Assembly (NCBI RefSeq): GCF_026013965.1
Contig: NZ_CP110341.1
Location: 2,170,001 to 2,234,000, forward strand
Reading direction: 5' to 3'
Source of the DNA: Brevibacterium sp. JSBI002
GTDB lineage: Bacteria > Actinomycetota > Actinomycetes > Actinomycetales > Brevibacteriaceae
DNA: 64,000 nucleotides
Below are positions 42,459-50,918 of this stretch, one piece after another. Position 1 is the first letter of the stretch; each line of letters starts with the position of its first letter. Made by a program: the position numbers and the translations under genes. Below the pieces are notes generated by a model. That model was given only the letters and a program-made list of their open reading frames with translations, made no database searches and was not told where the DNA came from.

Positions 42459-43914
42459 TTCCTATACCCAAGGCGTCGGCAACGCCGACCTTCGCATCGA
42501 CCACTACGATCTCGACCTCGACTACCGAATCGGTCCGAACCGTCTCTCGGCCAGGGCGGTACTCAAAGGTCGAGTGCTCACGGACACCTCGTCGATCGTC
42601 CTCGACCTCACGGGCCTGCGGGTGACCAAGGCCAGCGTCAACGGCAAGAAGGTCCGCTTCTCCGCGCAAGGGAAGAAGCTGCGACTGACCACCCCTGCGC
42701 TGAAGAGCGACAAGCCGGTGGTCATCGACATCAGCTACACGGGCAATCCGGAACCGGCGATCGGCACCTGGGGCGATGTCGGTTGGGAGGAGCTCGAAGA
42801 CGGGGTGCTCGTGGCCGGTCAGCCCGTCGGTGCCTCGACCTGGTTCCCGTGCAATGACCATCCGTCGAACAAATCCCAGTACAGGATCTCGGTGCTCGTC
42901 GAGTCCGAGTACACGGTGGTGTCCAATGGGTCGCTGACGAAGAAGACCCGCAAGGCCGGACGGACCCGCTGGACGTATGAGTCGGCGACTCCCTTGGCGA
43001 CCTACTTGGCGACGGTGCAGATCGGTCGCTACAAATACGGGCAGATCCCGTTGAGTTCCGGAACCTCGGGGTTCGGTGCTGCGATGCGGGGCGCGGCGAA
43101 GGATGCCGTTGCCGGCTCGGCCAGAGATGCCCTCTCCAGCGCCGTCCGAGGAGTCACCGGCCCTGCCGGCAAGGACGTGTCTGTTCACGATTCGTCGGGC
43201 AAGCGTACAAGGCACAGCCGGACCGAGTCCCCTGTTCCCCTCGGCGTCTACGCCGACGATCATTGGGATGTGGCCGTCGAGCGCCTCGGCGTCCAGCACG
43301 GAATGATGAATCTGTTCATCGAACGCTTCGGCCCGTACCCGTTCGACGTCTACGACGTGGTCGTGACCGATGATGTGCTCGAGATCCCGCTCGAGTCGCA
43401 GCCGCTGTCCGTGCTCGGGCCCAATCATCTTGGGCCCGAGTGGGAGGCCGAACGTCTCGTCGCCCACGAGATGGCCCACCAGTGGTTCGGGAACTCGCTC
43501 ACGCCGTCCCGGTGGAAGGACATCTGGCTCAACGAGGGCTTCGCCTGCTATGCAGAGTGGCTGTGGTCGGAGGAGTCCGGGCGTGCGAGTGCCGATGAGC
43601 GTGCGCGGCAGTGGTGGGACGAGCTGTCCGCTCAGCCGCAGGACATCATGCTCGGTGATCCGGGAGGGCCGGACATGTTCGACGACCGCGTGTACAAGCG
43701 CGGCGCACTCTGTCTGCATGCCCTGCGCCTCGAACTCGGCGATCCAGATTTCTTCACCGCAGTCGGCGAGTGGACGAAGCGGTACCGTCATTCGTCGGTG
43801 AGCACCGGGGAGTTCATCCGCTGCGTCTCGGAGGCGGCAGCCCGTGACATCGCCGAGGTGGTCCGCCCCTGGCTCGAGGAGCTGGAGCTCCCGAAGCTGC
43901 CGGAGCTTCAGTAA
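42433..43914 (+). CDS. M1-family zinc metallopeptidase
   Basis: The 493-residue peptidase has the gluzincin site HEMAHQWFGNSLTPS followed by NEGFACYAEW, which supplies the third zinc ligand. An N-terminal beta domain reads IDHYDLDLDYRIGPNRL. The exopeptidase GxMEN motif is not obvious in its usual place; IPLESQPLSV is at that position. It lacks the large C-terminal helical domain of PepN. The start is uncertain among ATGs at 42394, 42433 and 42451. All overlap the upstream synthetase gene, so translation is coupled. No signal peptide is seen. A role in trimming the product of the synthetase is an attractive inference. Confidence 0.87.
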   Translation: MKQADRMLDSYTQGVGNADLRIDHYDLDLDYRIGPNRLSARAVLKGRVLTDTSSIVLDLTGLRVTKASVNGKKVRFSAQGKKLRLTTPALKSDKPVVIDISYTGNPEPAIGTWGDVGWEELEDGVLVAGQPVGASTWFPCNDHPSNKSQYRISVLVESEYTVVSNGSLTKKTRKAGRTRWTYESATPLATYLATVQIGRYKYGQIPLSSGTSGFGAAMRGAAKDAVAGSARDALSSAVRGVTGPAGKDVSVHDSSGKRTRHSRTESPVPLGVYADDHWDVAVERLGVQHGMMNLFIERFGPYPFDVYDVVVTDDVLEIPLESQPLSVLGPNHLGPEWEAERLVAHEMAHQWFGNSLTPSRWKDIWLNEGFACYAEWLWSEESGRASADERARQWWDELSAQPQDIMLGDPGGPDMFDDRVYKRGALCLHALRLELGDPDFFTAVGEWTKRYRHSSVSTGEFIRCVSEAAARDIAEVVRPWLEELELPKLPELQ

Positions 43915-44021
43915 GGGCCTGGCTGCGCCTCAGCAGGGTTCGGCCGCGCCTCGGCTGGGACTGGCACGCTTCAGCCGAGACCGGACGCTCCTCGGCCGAG
44001 TTCGCCCGTGCTTTTCTCTCA
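43908..44021. repeat. Five degenerate ~21-bp tandem units between two convergent genes, with hairpin
   Basis: Units start at 43908, 43930, 43951, 43971 and 43992 (lengths 22, 21, 20, 21, 27) and lead into the GNAT stop at 44019. Each opens TC(A/G)G, mostly TC(A/G)GC(C/T/A), and contains GG...GCC. Within it CTCGGCTG (43950-43957) and CAGCCGAG (43972-43979) form an 8-bp stem that could serve as terminator for either convergent gene. The last unit contains the reverse-strand stop of the GNAT gene. Confidence 0.55.
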
Positions 44022-44903
44022 GCCGAGCTTGCGAACGAGCACGTCCGAGTCGCCGTTGCGTCCGACGGACACGAATCCGTGGTCGGCGTAGAGTTTCGCC
44101 GCCCCATTGCCGTCTTCGACGGACAGGCTGACCGCGGGGAAGCCGCTCATCCGCGCCAGAGCACAGACCGTGTCGAGAAGGGCGCCGCCGATTCCCTGCC
44201 CCTGGTGGTCGGGCAGCACTGCCATCGAGAGTTCAGGGATGTCGGCCGCCACCCAGCCATATCCGGTGAAAGGCATCTGGTCATCCGTAGGCGTCAGATC
44301 GGCGGCCGTGGTCGATGCGGTACCCTCGTCTGCTCCACCAACCGCGGGGCTTTCTCCGGCTGACTCGGCGTAATCAGCGCCCTTCACAGCCCGTGAATCG
44401 TGCTCGACTTCGTCTGCCGCATCCTCGGGCACAACTTCGCTGCGGACGACCTCGTTGCCGGTCTTATCCAGGGCGGCGGCGAAGTCTTCGCCCACCCGCT
44501 CATCGGCTTTGCCGACAACGTCGTCGATATTCGCCAGTCGCACCCAGGCGAGGCCGACGATCGGTGACTGCGCATCGGCTTCGGCATGCGCGGCGACGGC
44601 GATGTCTCCCTCGCGTCCCCAGCCGCGGTAGTAGAAGACGGCGTCGCTGCGGTATCGGAGGTCCTCGAGTTCGATTCGGGCCCTGTCCATCGACCAGTTG
44701 AAGCACAGGTCGAGGAACGGCAGGAAGGTCTCGTCATCGGTCTCGGCCGGGAGCGGACGGATCCGTCCGCGCAGGGAGGCGGCGGCCGCCTCGGCGGTGG
44801 TGTCCTGCGAATCAGCTGTGGGGTTTTGCGAATCGGCGGTGGTGTCCTGCGAATCTGCGGAAATGTTCTGCGAATCATGAGCGTCAGTGTGTGCAGCGTT
44901 CAT
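44019..44903 (-). CDS. GNAT-family N-acetyltransferase with repeat tail and acidic insertion
   Basis: The 294-residue protein ends in a GNAT fold: ISELSMAVLPDHQGQGIGGALLDTVC (acetyl-CoA P-loop) and GFPAVSLSVEDGNGAAKLYADHGF. The N-terminal 30 residues consist of four heptads DSQ(N/D)xxA. A segment of about 60 acidic residues interrupts the domain between VGLAWVRLANIDD and FTGYGWVAADI. The ATG was chosen with AAGGA five bases upstream, in a 4-bp ATGA overlap with the MATE stop, so both are co-translated. The substrate is unknown. Confidence 0.82.
   Translation of the reverse strand: MNAAHTDAHDSQNISADSQDTTADSQNPTADSQDTTAEAAAASLRGRIRPLPAETDDETFLPFLDLCFNWSMDRARIELEDLRYRSDAVFYYRGWGREGDIAVAAHAEADAQSPIVGLAWVRLANIDDVVGKADERVGEDFAAALDKTGNEVVRSEVVPEDAADEVEHDSRAVKGADYAESAGESPAVGGADEGTASTTAADLTPTDDQMPFTGYGWVAADIPELSMAVLPDHQGQGIGGALLDTVCALARMSGFPAVSLSVEDGNGAAKLYADHGFVSVGRNGDSDVLVRKLG
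44806..44889 (-). repeat. Four 21-bp tandem repeats encoding DSQ heptads
   Basis: TGCGAATC recurs at 44806, 44827, 44848 and 44869, exactly 21 bases apart, with similar flanks. It encodes four in-frame heptapeptides of the form DSQ(N/D)xxA at the N-terminus of the acetyltransferase. The period equals that of the intergenic repeats at the other end of the same gene. Confidence 0.8.
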
Positions 44904-46216
44904 GAGATTCCTTTCTCGACGGCGCGTTCGATCCACGCCCGGTTACGTACTCGCCAGCCCAGTGTCAGGGCGCGGAAACCGACGAATCCGATGCAGAAGC
45001 CGGCCCAGAGCCCGGGTGCTCCCGGCCAGATGTTGATGATCGGAATGAGCAGAATCGCGTATCCGATCACAGCGACCAATTGTGCCAGAGCCAGATACTT
45101 CGCGTCCTCAGCTCCCATGAGCACTCCGTCGAGGACGAAGACGTACCCGGCGATCGGCATGCTCAGGGCGAGGACCGGCAGGAGCGCGGCCAGGGCCGTG
45201 ACCACCGCCGGGTCGGAGGCGAAGGCGCGGGGGATGATTCCGGAACCTGCGAACAGGACGACACCGACGACGATGCCGAAGACGATCCCCCACAAGCACA
45301 GGCGACGGTTGATCGCGGCAACCGCCTCGGTGTTCTTCGCCCCCAGCTCGAGGCCGATCATCGCCTGGCCCGCGATGGCCAAGGAATCGAGGGCGAGCGC
45401 AAGGGCGAAGAAGATGCTCTGAGCGACCTGGATCGCGGCGAGGTCCGTCGTGCCCATTGCGGTGGCCAGGAAGACGAGGAGGATGAGGGCCGCGCGCAGC
45501 GAGGCGTTGCGCACCAACAGCCATCCGGAGGTCTTCGCCGAGGTGAACACGCCTGTCCAGTCAGGGCGGATGCTGGCGTGGAGGCGACGCGCCGCGCGGA
45601 TGGAGATGGTGAGGTAGACCGCGCACATTCCGGCCTGCGCGATGACCGTGCCCATCGCCGATCCCGCGACTCCCATGTCGAGGCCGTAGATGAAGATGGC
45701 ATTGAGGCCGATATTGGCGATGCAGCCGGCGGCGGCGACGACCAGCGGGGTCTTCGTGTCCTGGAGTCCGCGCAGCAGTCCGGTGGCCGCGATGACCATG
45801 AGCATGAATGGCAAGCCCCACCATGAGATCGCCAGATAGGAGTGTGCTCCCGCGGTGATGGTCGGATCCGGGCCGAACGCTTCGACCGCCGTATTCAGAA
45901 GGGGCAGTCCGATGATAATGAGCAGGACGGAGGTTCCCAGTGCCAGCCAGATTCCGTCGAATCCGGCCGTGATCGCGCCCGGCCGGTCCCCAGATCCCAT
46001 CCGTTTCGCCACCCGCGGTGTGGTGGCATAGGCAAGGAAGATCATCAGACCGAGCACCGTCTGCAGGATCGTCGAGGCGATCGCCAGCGATCCCAGAGCA
46101 CCGGCACCGAGGTGGCCGACCATGGCCGTGTCAGTGAGCAGGAAAATGGGTTCGGCGATCAGGGCTCCGAGTGCGGGAAGGGCCAAACGGAGAATGTCTT
46201 TGTCGATCGCTGCCAC
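44900..46216 (-). CDS. MATE-family (DinF-like) multidrug/toxin exporter
   Basis: The 438-residue protein has 12 predicted membrane helices in two homologous halves. It has the MATE opening LALPALGALIAEPIFLLTDTAMVGHLG, GLLRGLQDTKTPLVVAAAGCIANIGLN and second-half IGLELGAKNTEAVAAINRR. It is a cation-coupled exporter family. It is upstream of and overlapping the GNAT gene. Being near the Pls-like synthetase, it might export a cationic product, but it lies on the other strand and this is speculation. Confidence 0.9.
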   Translation of the reverse strand: MAAIDKDILRLALPALGALIAEPIFLLTDTAMVGHLGAGALGSLAIASTILQTVLGLMIFLAYATTPRVAKRMGSGDRPGAITAGFDGIWLALGTSVLLIIIGLPLLNTAVEAFGPDPTITAGAHSYLAISWWGLPFMLMVIAATGLLRGLQDTKTPLVVAAAGCIANIGLNAIFIYGLDMGVAGSAMGTVIAQAGMCAVYLTISIRAARRLHASIRPDWTGVFTSAKTSGWLLVRNASLRAALILLVFLATAMGTTDLAAIQVAQSIFFALALALDSLAIAGQAMIGLELGAKNTEAVAAINRRLCLWGIVFGIVVGVVLFAGSGIIPRAFASDPAVVTALAALLPVLALSMPIAGYVFVLDGVLMGAEDAKYLALAQLVAVIGYAILLIPIINIWPGAPGLWAGFCIGFVGFRALTLGWRVRNRAWIERAVEKGIS

Positions 46217-46557
46217 GTCCCCGATTCTAGCGAACCGGTCTCGCTGGGCCCGAGTGCCGAGGATCGCCCCTGCGCGAACGGGGGCCTCCAGGTTTCCAGG
46301 TTCCGAGGATCGCCCCTTCGCGAAGGCGGGCTCACCTCGATCGCACTGTCGTGTCAGTGCCGAACTGTAGAGTCAGAGGACAAACAGATCAGTCTCGATT
46401 ATTTTGATAGCGAATTGGTTTTGATCTATCCTATTAGATTTTCTGTTCTATTTGTAATCGCATTGTTACATCAATTTATAGCGACAGATCATATAATTGA
46501 GATAGGCGACTTTCCTGGTGACTGGCTTCCACAGAGGCGTGGAGAGGTGAGAGACCG
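46217..46557 (+). promoter_or_regulatory. Intergenic region with an AT-rich stretch and -10 element before the HNH gene
   Basis: This 341-bp gap first carries two copies of CCGAGGATCGCCCC (46258 and 46306). Each is followed by a T/G-rich CGCGAA core. Then an AT-rich stretch (about 46381-46510) stands out sharply from the GC-rich surroundings. A perfect TATAAT lies at 46492-46497, 60 bases before the ATG. A TTGTTA at 46463 is too far to be an ideal -35. The AT-rich composition suggests a strong promoter or a transferred segment. Confidence 0.5.
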
Positions 46558-49476
46558 ATGAAGAACATCGGAGACAGCGACGGACGGGTATTCGGCCTGC
46601 CCGCCGCTCCCCCTGCGGAGGCGGAAGGCCGAACTCTGTCCCAGTTCCGCCGCGCTCATGGACTTCGCGTGGAGGTCGCCGAGGATTACGAACTCGTCGA
46701 CCTGCTGGATGCCTATACGCGGAGCAGCCTCGCGCAGGTCAATTCCCTTATCGCCACCAGTCATGTCGTGGCGCAGGACGTCGCCTACGCTCTCGGGCTC
46801 AAGGACGGTCAGCTCGACGCGGTCTACGAGTTCGCGTCGTTCACGGAAACGTCGACCCGTTACTCCTCTCCAGAATCACGCAGCACAATTGCCGCTCGCC
46901 ACGAGAGGAAGGCTCAAACCGAAGCAGCCGACAGCAGCCCCGTCACGCGCCAAGGCATCAGCGCCGAAGCCATCGACCAGAAGACCTGCGCCGTCGACAT
47001 TCCTTCCGAGGATCTCTTCTCCACTCGCAGGACCTGGACCAACAGAGAGAATCTGGCATGGACCCAGGCTGTGGCTCAGGTCGAAGCGGAATCTGGAACG
47101 GAAATCGGCGTCAGCGCCGGTCCGAAGAAGGACCGCGCCGCCGGTCGCCGCCTCCGCCGAGTCCGGAAGTTGGCCGAAGAGCTCTTGTCCGACCCCGCAC
47201 TGCTGCCGGACTTTCCCGGTTTTGACCCGGAACTGACTTTCTTCACATGGCTGCGCGGCAGCATCGAGCCGACCGAAGCAGGCGTGTACTCAAGTCTCCT
47301 CGGCACGACCACGAGCAAGTCGCTTCAACACATGACCTCGTCGATGACGCTGGCACATGGTCTTCCGCGGTTCCTCAAGCGCTGCCTGGCTGGAGACTTC
47401 ACGATCGAATATGTCGACTGTGTGACTCGTGCATGCCGCGACCTGCACTTCAAGCATTTGCCTGCGATGGACGACTACCTGGCGCACAGGCGCGCCGACA
47501 TCACGATTGAGACTTTCAAGCGCTCGCTCGCCCTGCACATTGCAGTGCTTCAACCGAGTGAGGATACGTTGAAGAGTGTTTCGCTGCGTCGCCGAGTTGA
47601 CTTCTGCACCGGTGACGACGGAACTGCCTACCTCACGCTGACCGGTCCCGCCCCGGAGCTTCAGGCCTGCTTCAGGAGGCTCGATGCTTTCGCTCGTGCA
47701 GTGCATAAGAACAATACAAGTGCGTTCTCGAGCCAGCTCAAGGCAGGTGACTGCTTTGAGGAGGAGCGTTCGGTCTCCGCTCTGATGTTCGACATCCTCA
47801 CGCGCACCCGTCCTCAGCTGAAGCTGCGCATCATCAGCACGAACGAGGCAGACGGCTCGTCAACGAGCTCCGACTTCTCCCTCGACGGCCTCTTCGCCGG
47901 CCCCGAGGGCATCCCGATGCACGAAGGCGAGGCCCTGCTCGACTACATCGAGCGGGTATTCGACGATATGGACACGAACGGTGACGAGGCACCGCCGCAG
48001 ACTGCGTCGGCCGATTCGGGAGCCACAGCAGAGAGCGTACCCAGCCCCAAGGCGCCGATCACTCCGGCAGGACGCACTTTCGAGTCCCGGCTGCTCGAGG
48101 CCATCCTCAGCAGCAACAGCACGACCAATCACAACACGGCCGATTCGCTCTCGGCCCTCATCGGCTCGCGTGCGGACGGAGCCCGCCCCGCCGCCGAGGG
48201 CACCGCTGCTGCAGCAGCCGGCGCTGTCGACGCGTTCGGCAAGCCCATCCTCGATGCCGGCGAGCGCCGCATCAGCTTCGAATTCCTCCTGGATATGCCG
48301 ACCAGCGAGTATTGGCTGGCGAATCAGGCGAGCACATTTATCACTGTTCCTCTGCTGACGCTGCTCAGCCAATTCCAGTCGGAAGACGGCAGTCCTCCGC
48401 TGCCGCCCACGGATCCCCCGGGTGCACCACCGGCGAGCAGCGAACCCTCAGGTGCACCGCCGCCGACGACGGACGCCTCAGCTCCCCCACTTCCCCCCGA
48501 GTCACCAACACCCCCGATCACCCCAACAGCGCAGCCCACAGGCCCTGACGTACCGCTAACCTCAAGTGAGGTGTGTGATCTGGCGGGCATGCTTCCAAAC
48601 GGGTCGCCGATCCCTGCCGACATGGCACGACGAGTCGCCGGCTACTCCACCACGTGGACCAGGCTGCTCACCGACCCGGCGTCCGGAACACCTGTCGACG
48701 CGAAGGCAACGTCCTACGCGATTCCCAACAGCGTGCGCAAAACTCTCGTCGCCCAGTTCGTGACGTGCACATTCCCCGGGTGCACACAGCCCGCTGAAGT
48801 GACAGAGGTCGACCATATTGATCCGTTCAATCACTCCGACCCGACCCAAGGTGGCCTCACCCGCTTCGGAAATCTCCACTGCCTGTGCAAGGCCCACCAC
48901 CTGCAGAAGACCAACGGCAATTTCGACGTGCGGATGACCGAGCCCGGCCACCTGGAGTACGTCTTCCGCCAGGGTGTCACCGCGGAGGTCATCTCCCCGG
49001 ACAACCCCATCAGCGTCGAACATGCCCGGCTGTTCCTCGAACGATTCGGCAGTGGCCTGTCCCGACAGGACCGAGCAGTCACACCGGAGCAGTCGAGCGC
49101 TGAGGATCTGCTTGAACACGAGTATGTTCCGGGGCCCGAGCGCGATTCTGACATCGAGCGAGAACCTGACGTTGGCCGTGGATCTGACGCGGAGCCGCCT
49201 AGTGCTCACGCTGAGCCATCTATTGCTGACGGCGGTAGGGCAGATGCGGACCACCCTGTTCCCGGCGACCGGAAACAGGCGAGGGAATGCCCGGAACCAG
49301 CGGCAGCTGCCGGAACCCCCGGCTGGAGAGAACTCGTTGCCGGGGATCTCTACACATTCACACCGAAGCCTGCGACGTGCACCCCCGATCAAGCATCTGG
49401 CGCCGGGCAAGCGGACGAGGACAACTCCGAGCTGCGCGACTGGTTCTGGGACTCGGGCGAACCTCCGCCGTTCTGA
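46558..49476 (+). CDS. DUF222 / HNH endonuclease domain protein (13E12 family)
   Basis: The 972-residue protein belongs to the actinobacterial 13E12-type family. The N-terminal DUF222 region spans about residues 40-460 (RRVDFCTGDDGTAYLTLTG near its end). A Pro/Ser-rich linker (about 610-660) and the C-terminal HNH domain near residues 735-790 follow: CTFPGCTQPAEVTEVDHI, then GGLTRFGNLHCLCKAHH. It is much longer than usual family members (400-550), because of linker insertions and an acidic C-terminal tail. GAGAGGTGAG precedes the ATG. Such genes are often multicopy and associated with mobile DNA; the biological role is unknown. Confidence 0.9.
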   Translation: MKNIGDSDGRVFGLPAAPPAEAEGRTLSQFRRAHGLRVEVAEDYELVDLLDAYTRSSLAQVNSLIATSHVVAQDVAYALGLKDGQLDAVYEFASFTETSTRYSSPESRSTIAARHERKAQTEAADSSPVTRQGISAEAIDQKTCAVDIPSEDLFSTRRTWTNRENLAWTQAVAQVEAESGTEIGVSAGPKKDRAAGRRLRRVRKLAEELLSDPALLPDFPGFDPELTFFTWLRGSIEPTEAGVYSSLLGTTTSKSLQHMTSSMTLAHGLPRFLKRCLAGDFTIEYVDCVTRACRDLHFKHLPAMDDYLAHRRADITIETFKRSLALHIAVLQPSEDTLKSVSLRRRVDFCTGDDGTAYLTLTGPAPELQACFRRLDAFARAVHKNNTSAFSSQLKAGDCFEEERSVSALMFDILTRTRPQLKLRIISTNEADGSSTSSDFSLDGLFAGPEGIPMHEGEALLDYIERVFDDMDTNGDEAPPQTASADSGATAESVPSPKAPITPAGRTFESRLLEAILSSNSTTNHNTADSLSALIGSRADGARPAAEGTAAAAAGAVDAFGKPILDAGERRISFEFLLDMPTSEYWLANQASTFITVPLLTLLSQFQSEDGSPPLPPTDPPGAPPASSEPSGAPPPTTDASAPPLPPESPTPPITPTAQPTGPDVPLTSSEVCDLAGMLPNGSPIPADMARRVAGYSTTWTRLLTDPASGTPVDAKATSYAIPNSVRKTLVAQFVTCTFPGCTQPAEVTEVDHIDPFNHSDPTQGGLTRFGNLHCLCKAHHLQKTNGNFDVRMTEPGHLEYVFRQGVTAEVISPDNPISVEHARLFLERFGSGLSRQDRAVTPEQSSAEDLLEHEYVPGPERDSDIEREPDVGRGSDAEPPSAHAEPSIADGGRADADHPVPGDRKQARECPEPAAAAGTPGWRELVAGDLYTFTPKPATCTPDQASGAGQADEDNSELRDWFWDSGEPPPF

Positions 49477-49565
49477 GGCGGCATTCATCCGGCGAGACGA
49501 GGAGCACCGCTTCACCCGGGCCTCACAGTGACGAAGATCCACCTCACGTGTTTGTCAGACACAAC

Positions 49566-49615
49566 GAAGGCCGACGCCACTCGGATCAGAATCGATCCGA
49601 GTACCGTCGGCCTTC
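49566..49615. terminator. Terminator between the HNH gene and the thiolase gene
   Basis: GAAGGCCGACG and CGTCGGCCTTC form an 11-bp outer stem (49566-49576, 49605-49615). Inside, ACTCGGATC pairs with GATCCGAGT, with a two-base mismatch between and a short loop. It sits between the convergent HNH and thiolase genes, about 90 bases after the first stop and 50 after the second, so it probably serves both. Confidence 0.8.
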
Positions 49616-49667
49616 TCAGCTCAGCGGCATAGTTTCATTGTTCCGGCTCAACGGCTGGCTGAAACCC

Positions 49668-50867
49668 TCAGCAGACTTCGAACAGTGCGGCAGCGCCCTG
49701 CCCGCCGCCGATGCACATCGTGACGACGGCGTACTTCACTCCGCGGCGACGTCCTTCGATGAGTGCGTGTCCGACGAGACGAGCGCCGGTCATCCCATAA
49801 GGATGCCCGACGGAGATGCCACCGCCGTCGACGTTGTACTTCTCCGGGTCGATGCCAAGCCGATCACGGCAGTACAGTGCCTGCACGGCGAACGCTTCGT
49901 TGAGTTCCCACAGGCCGATATCGTCGATCGACAGACCATGGGTCTTCAGGAGCTTCGGAATGGCGAAGACGGGACCGATGCCCATTTCGTCCGGCTCGCA
50001 ACCGGCCACAGCCATACCGCGATAGATGCCCAGCGGTTCGAGTCCGCGTCGGCTGGCCTCATCGCCCGACATGACCACCGAAGCGGATGCTCCGTCGGAG
50101 AGCTGAGAGGCGTTGCCGGCGGTGATGCTCGGAACCTTCGATGCGACACCAGGCTCGAGCACGGGGTTGAGTCCGGCCAAGCTCTCAAGAGTCGTCGACG
50201 GGCGGTTTCCCTCGTCGGCTTCGAGCAGCACATCCTGACGCGAGGTCTCCTTCGTCTCCTTGTCGACGACGACCTTCGTCGTCGGCAGGGGCACGATCTC
50301 GTCATCGAACCGTCCGGCTTCCTGAGCGGCGGCCGTACGCTGCTGCGAGGACATAGAGTACTCGTCCTGAGCCTCACGGCTGACACCGTAGCGTTCGGCA
50401 ACGACCTCGGCGGTGGCCAGCATCGGGTAGTAGATGCCCGGAATGCGTTCTTCAAGCCACGGATCCTTGGCCCGGAACGTATTCATCTTGTCGTTCTGGA
50501 CCAACGACACCGACTCCACGCCACCGCCGACGGCGATCTCCTGGCCGTCGAAGAGGACCTGCTTCGCCGCGGTCGCAATGCCCATCAGCCCGGACGCACA
50601 CTGCCTGTCGATCGACATTCCCGGAACCGTCACAGGAAGGCCGGCTCGCAGCGCTGCCTGACGAGCGACATTCGTACCTTGGCTGCCCTGCTGGAGGGCG
50701 GCACCGAAGACGACATCCTCGACCTCTCCGCCTTCCAGACTGGCACGCTCCACGGCGTGCTTGATGGCGTGGCCGGCCAGCTCCTGAGCCTGGGTGTCGT
50801 TGAACGCACCACGGTAGGCCTTGCCGATCGGCGTGCGCGCCGTCGACACAATGACTGCTTCTCTCAT
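49668..50867 (-). CDS. Acetyl-CoA acetyltransferase / 3-ketoacyl-CoA thiolase
   Basis: Thiolase of 399 residues. The acylated cysteine is in MSIDRQCASGLMG near residue 90. The histidine site is GGGISVGHPYGMTGAR, and the second cysteine CIGGGQGAAALFE lies near the C-terminus. WELNEAFAVQ is also typical. The ATG start has AGGTGA five bases upstream. It lies 51 bp after the SDR gene, suggesting a two-gene catabolic unit in beta-oxidation or aromatic-ring degradation; the chain-length preference is unknown. Confidence 0.93.
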   Translation of the reverse strand: MREAVIVSTARTPIGKAYRGAFNDTQAQELAGHAIKHAVERASLEGGEVEDVVFGAALQQGSQGTNVARQAALRAGLPVTVPGMSIDRQCASGLMGIATAAKQVLFDGQEIAVGGGVESVSLVQNDKMNTFRAKDPWLEERIPGIYYPMLATAEVVAERYGVSREAQDEYSMSSQQRTAAAQEAGRFDDEIVPLPTTKVVVDKETKETSRQDVLLEADEGNRPSTTLESLAGLNPVLEPGVASKVPSITAGNASQLSDGASASVVMSGDEASRRGLEPLGIYRGMAVAGCEPDEMGIGPVFAIPKLLKTHGLSIDDIGLWELNEAFAVQALYCRDRLGIDPEKYNVDGGGISVGHPYGMTGARLVGHALIEGRRRGVKYAVVTMCIGGGQGAAALFEVC

Positions 50868-50918
50868 GGGACTCACCTTTCGAAGATGTTCGTGAACTTG
50901 TCGTGAGGACGGTGGCGA

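Noticed and set aside
42379..43791. 470-codon open frame opposite the M1 peptidase
   Set aside because: Antisense shadow of a gene with intact HExxH site.
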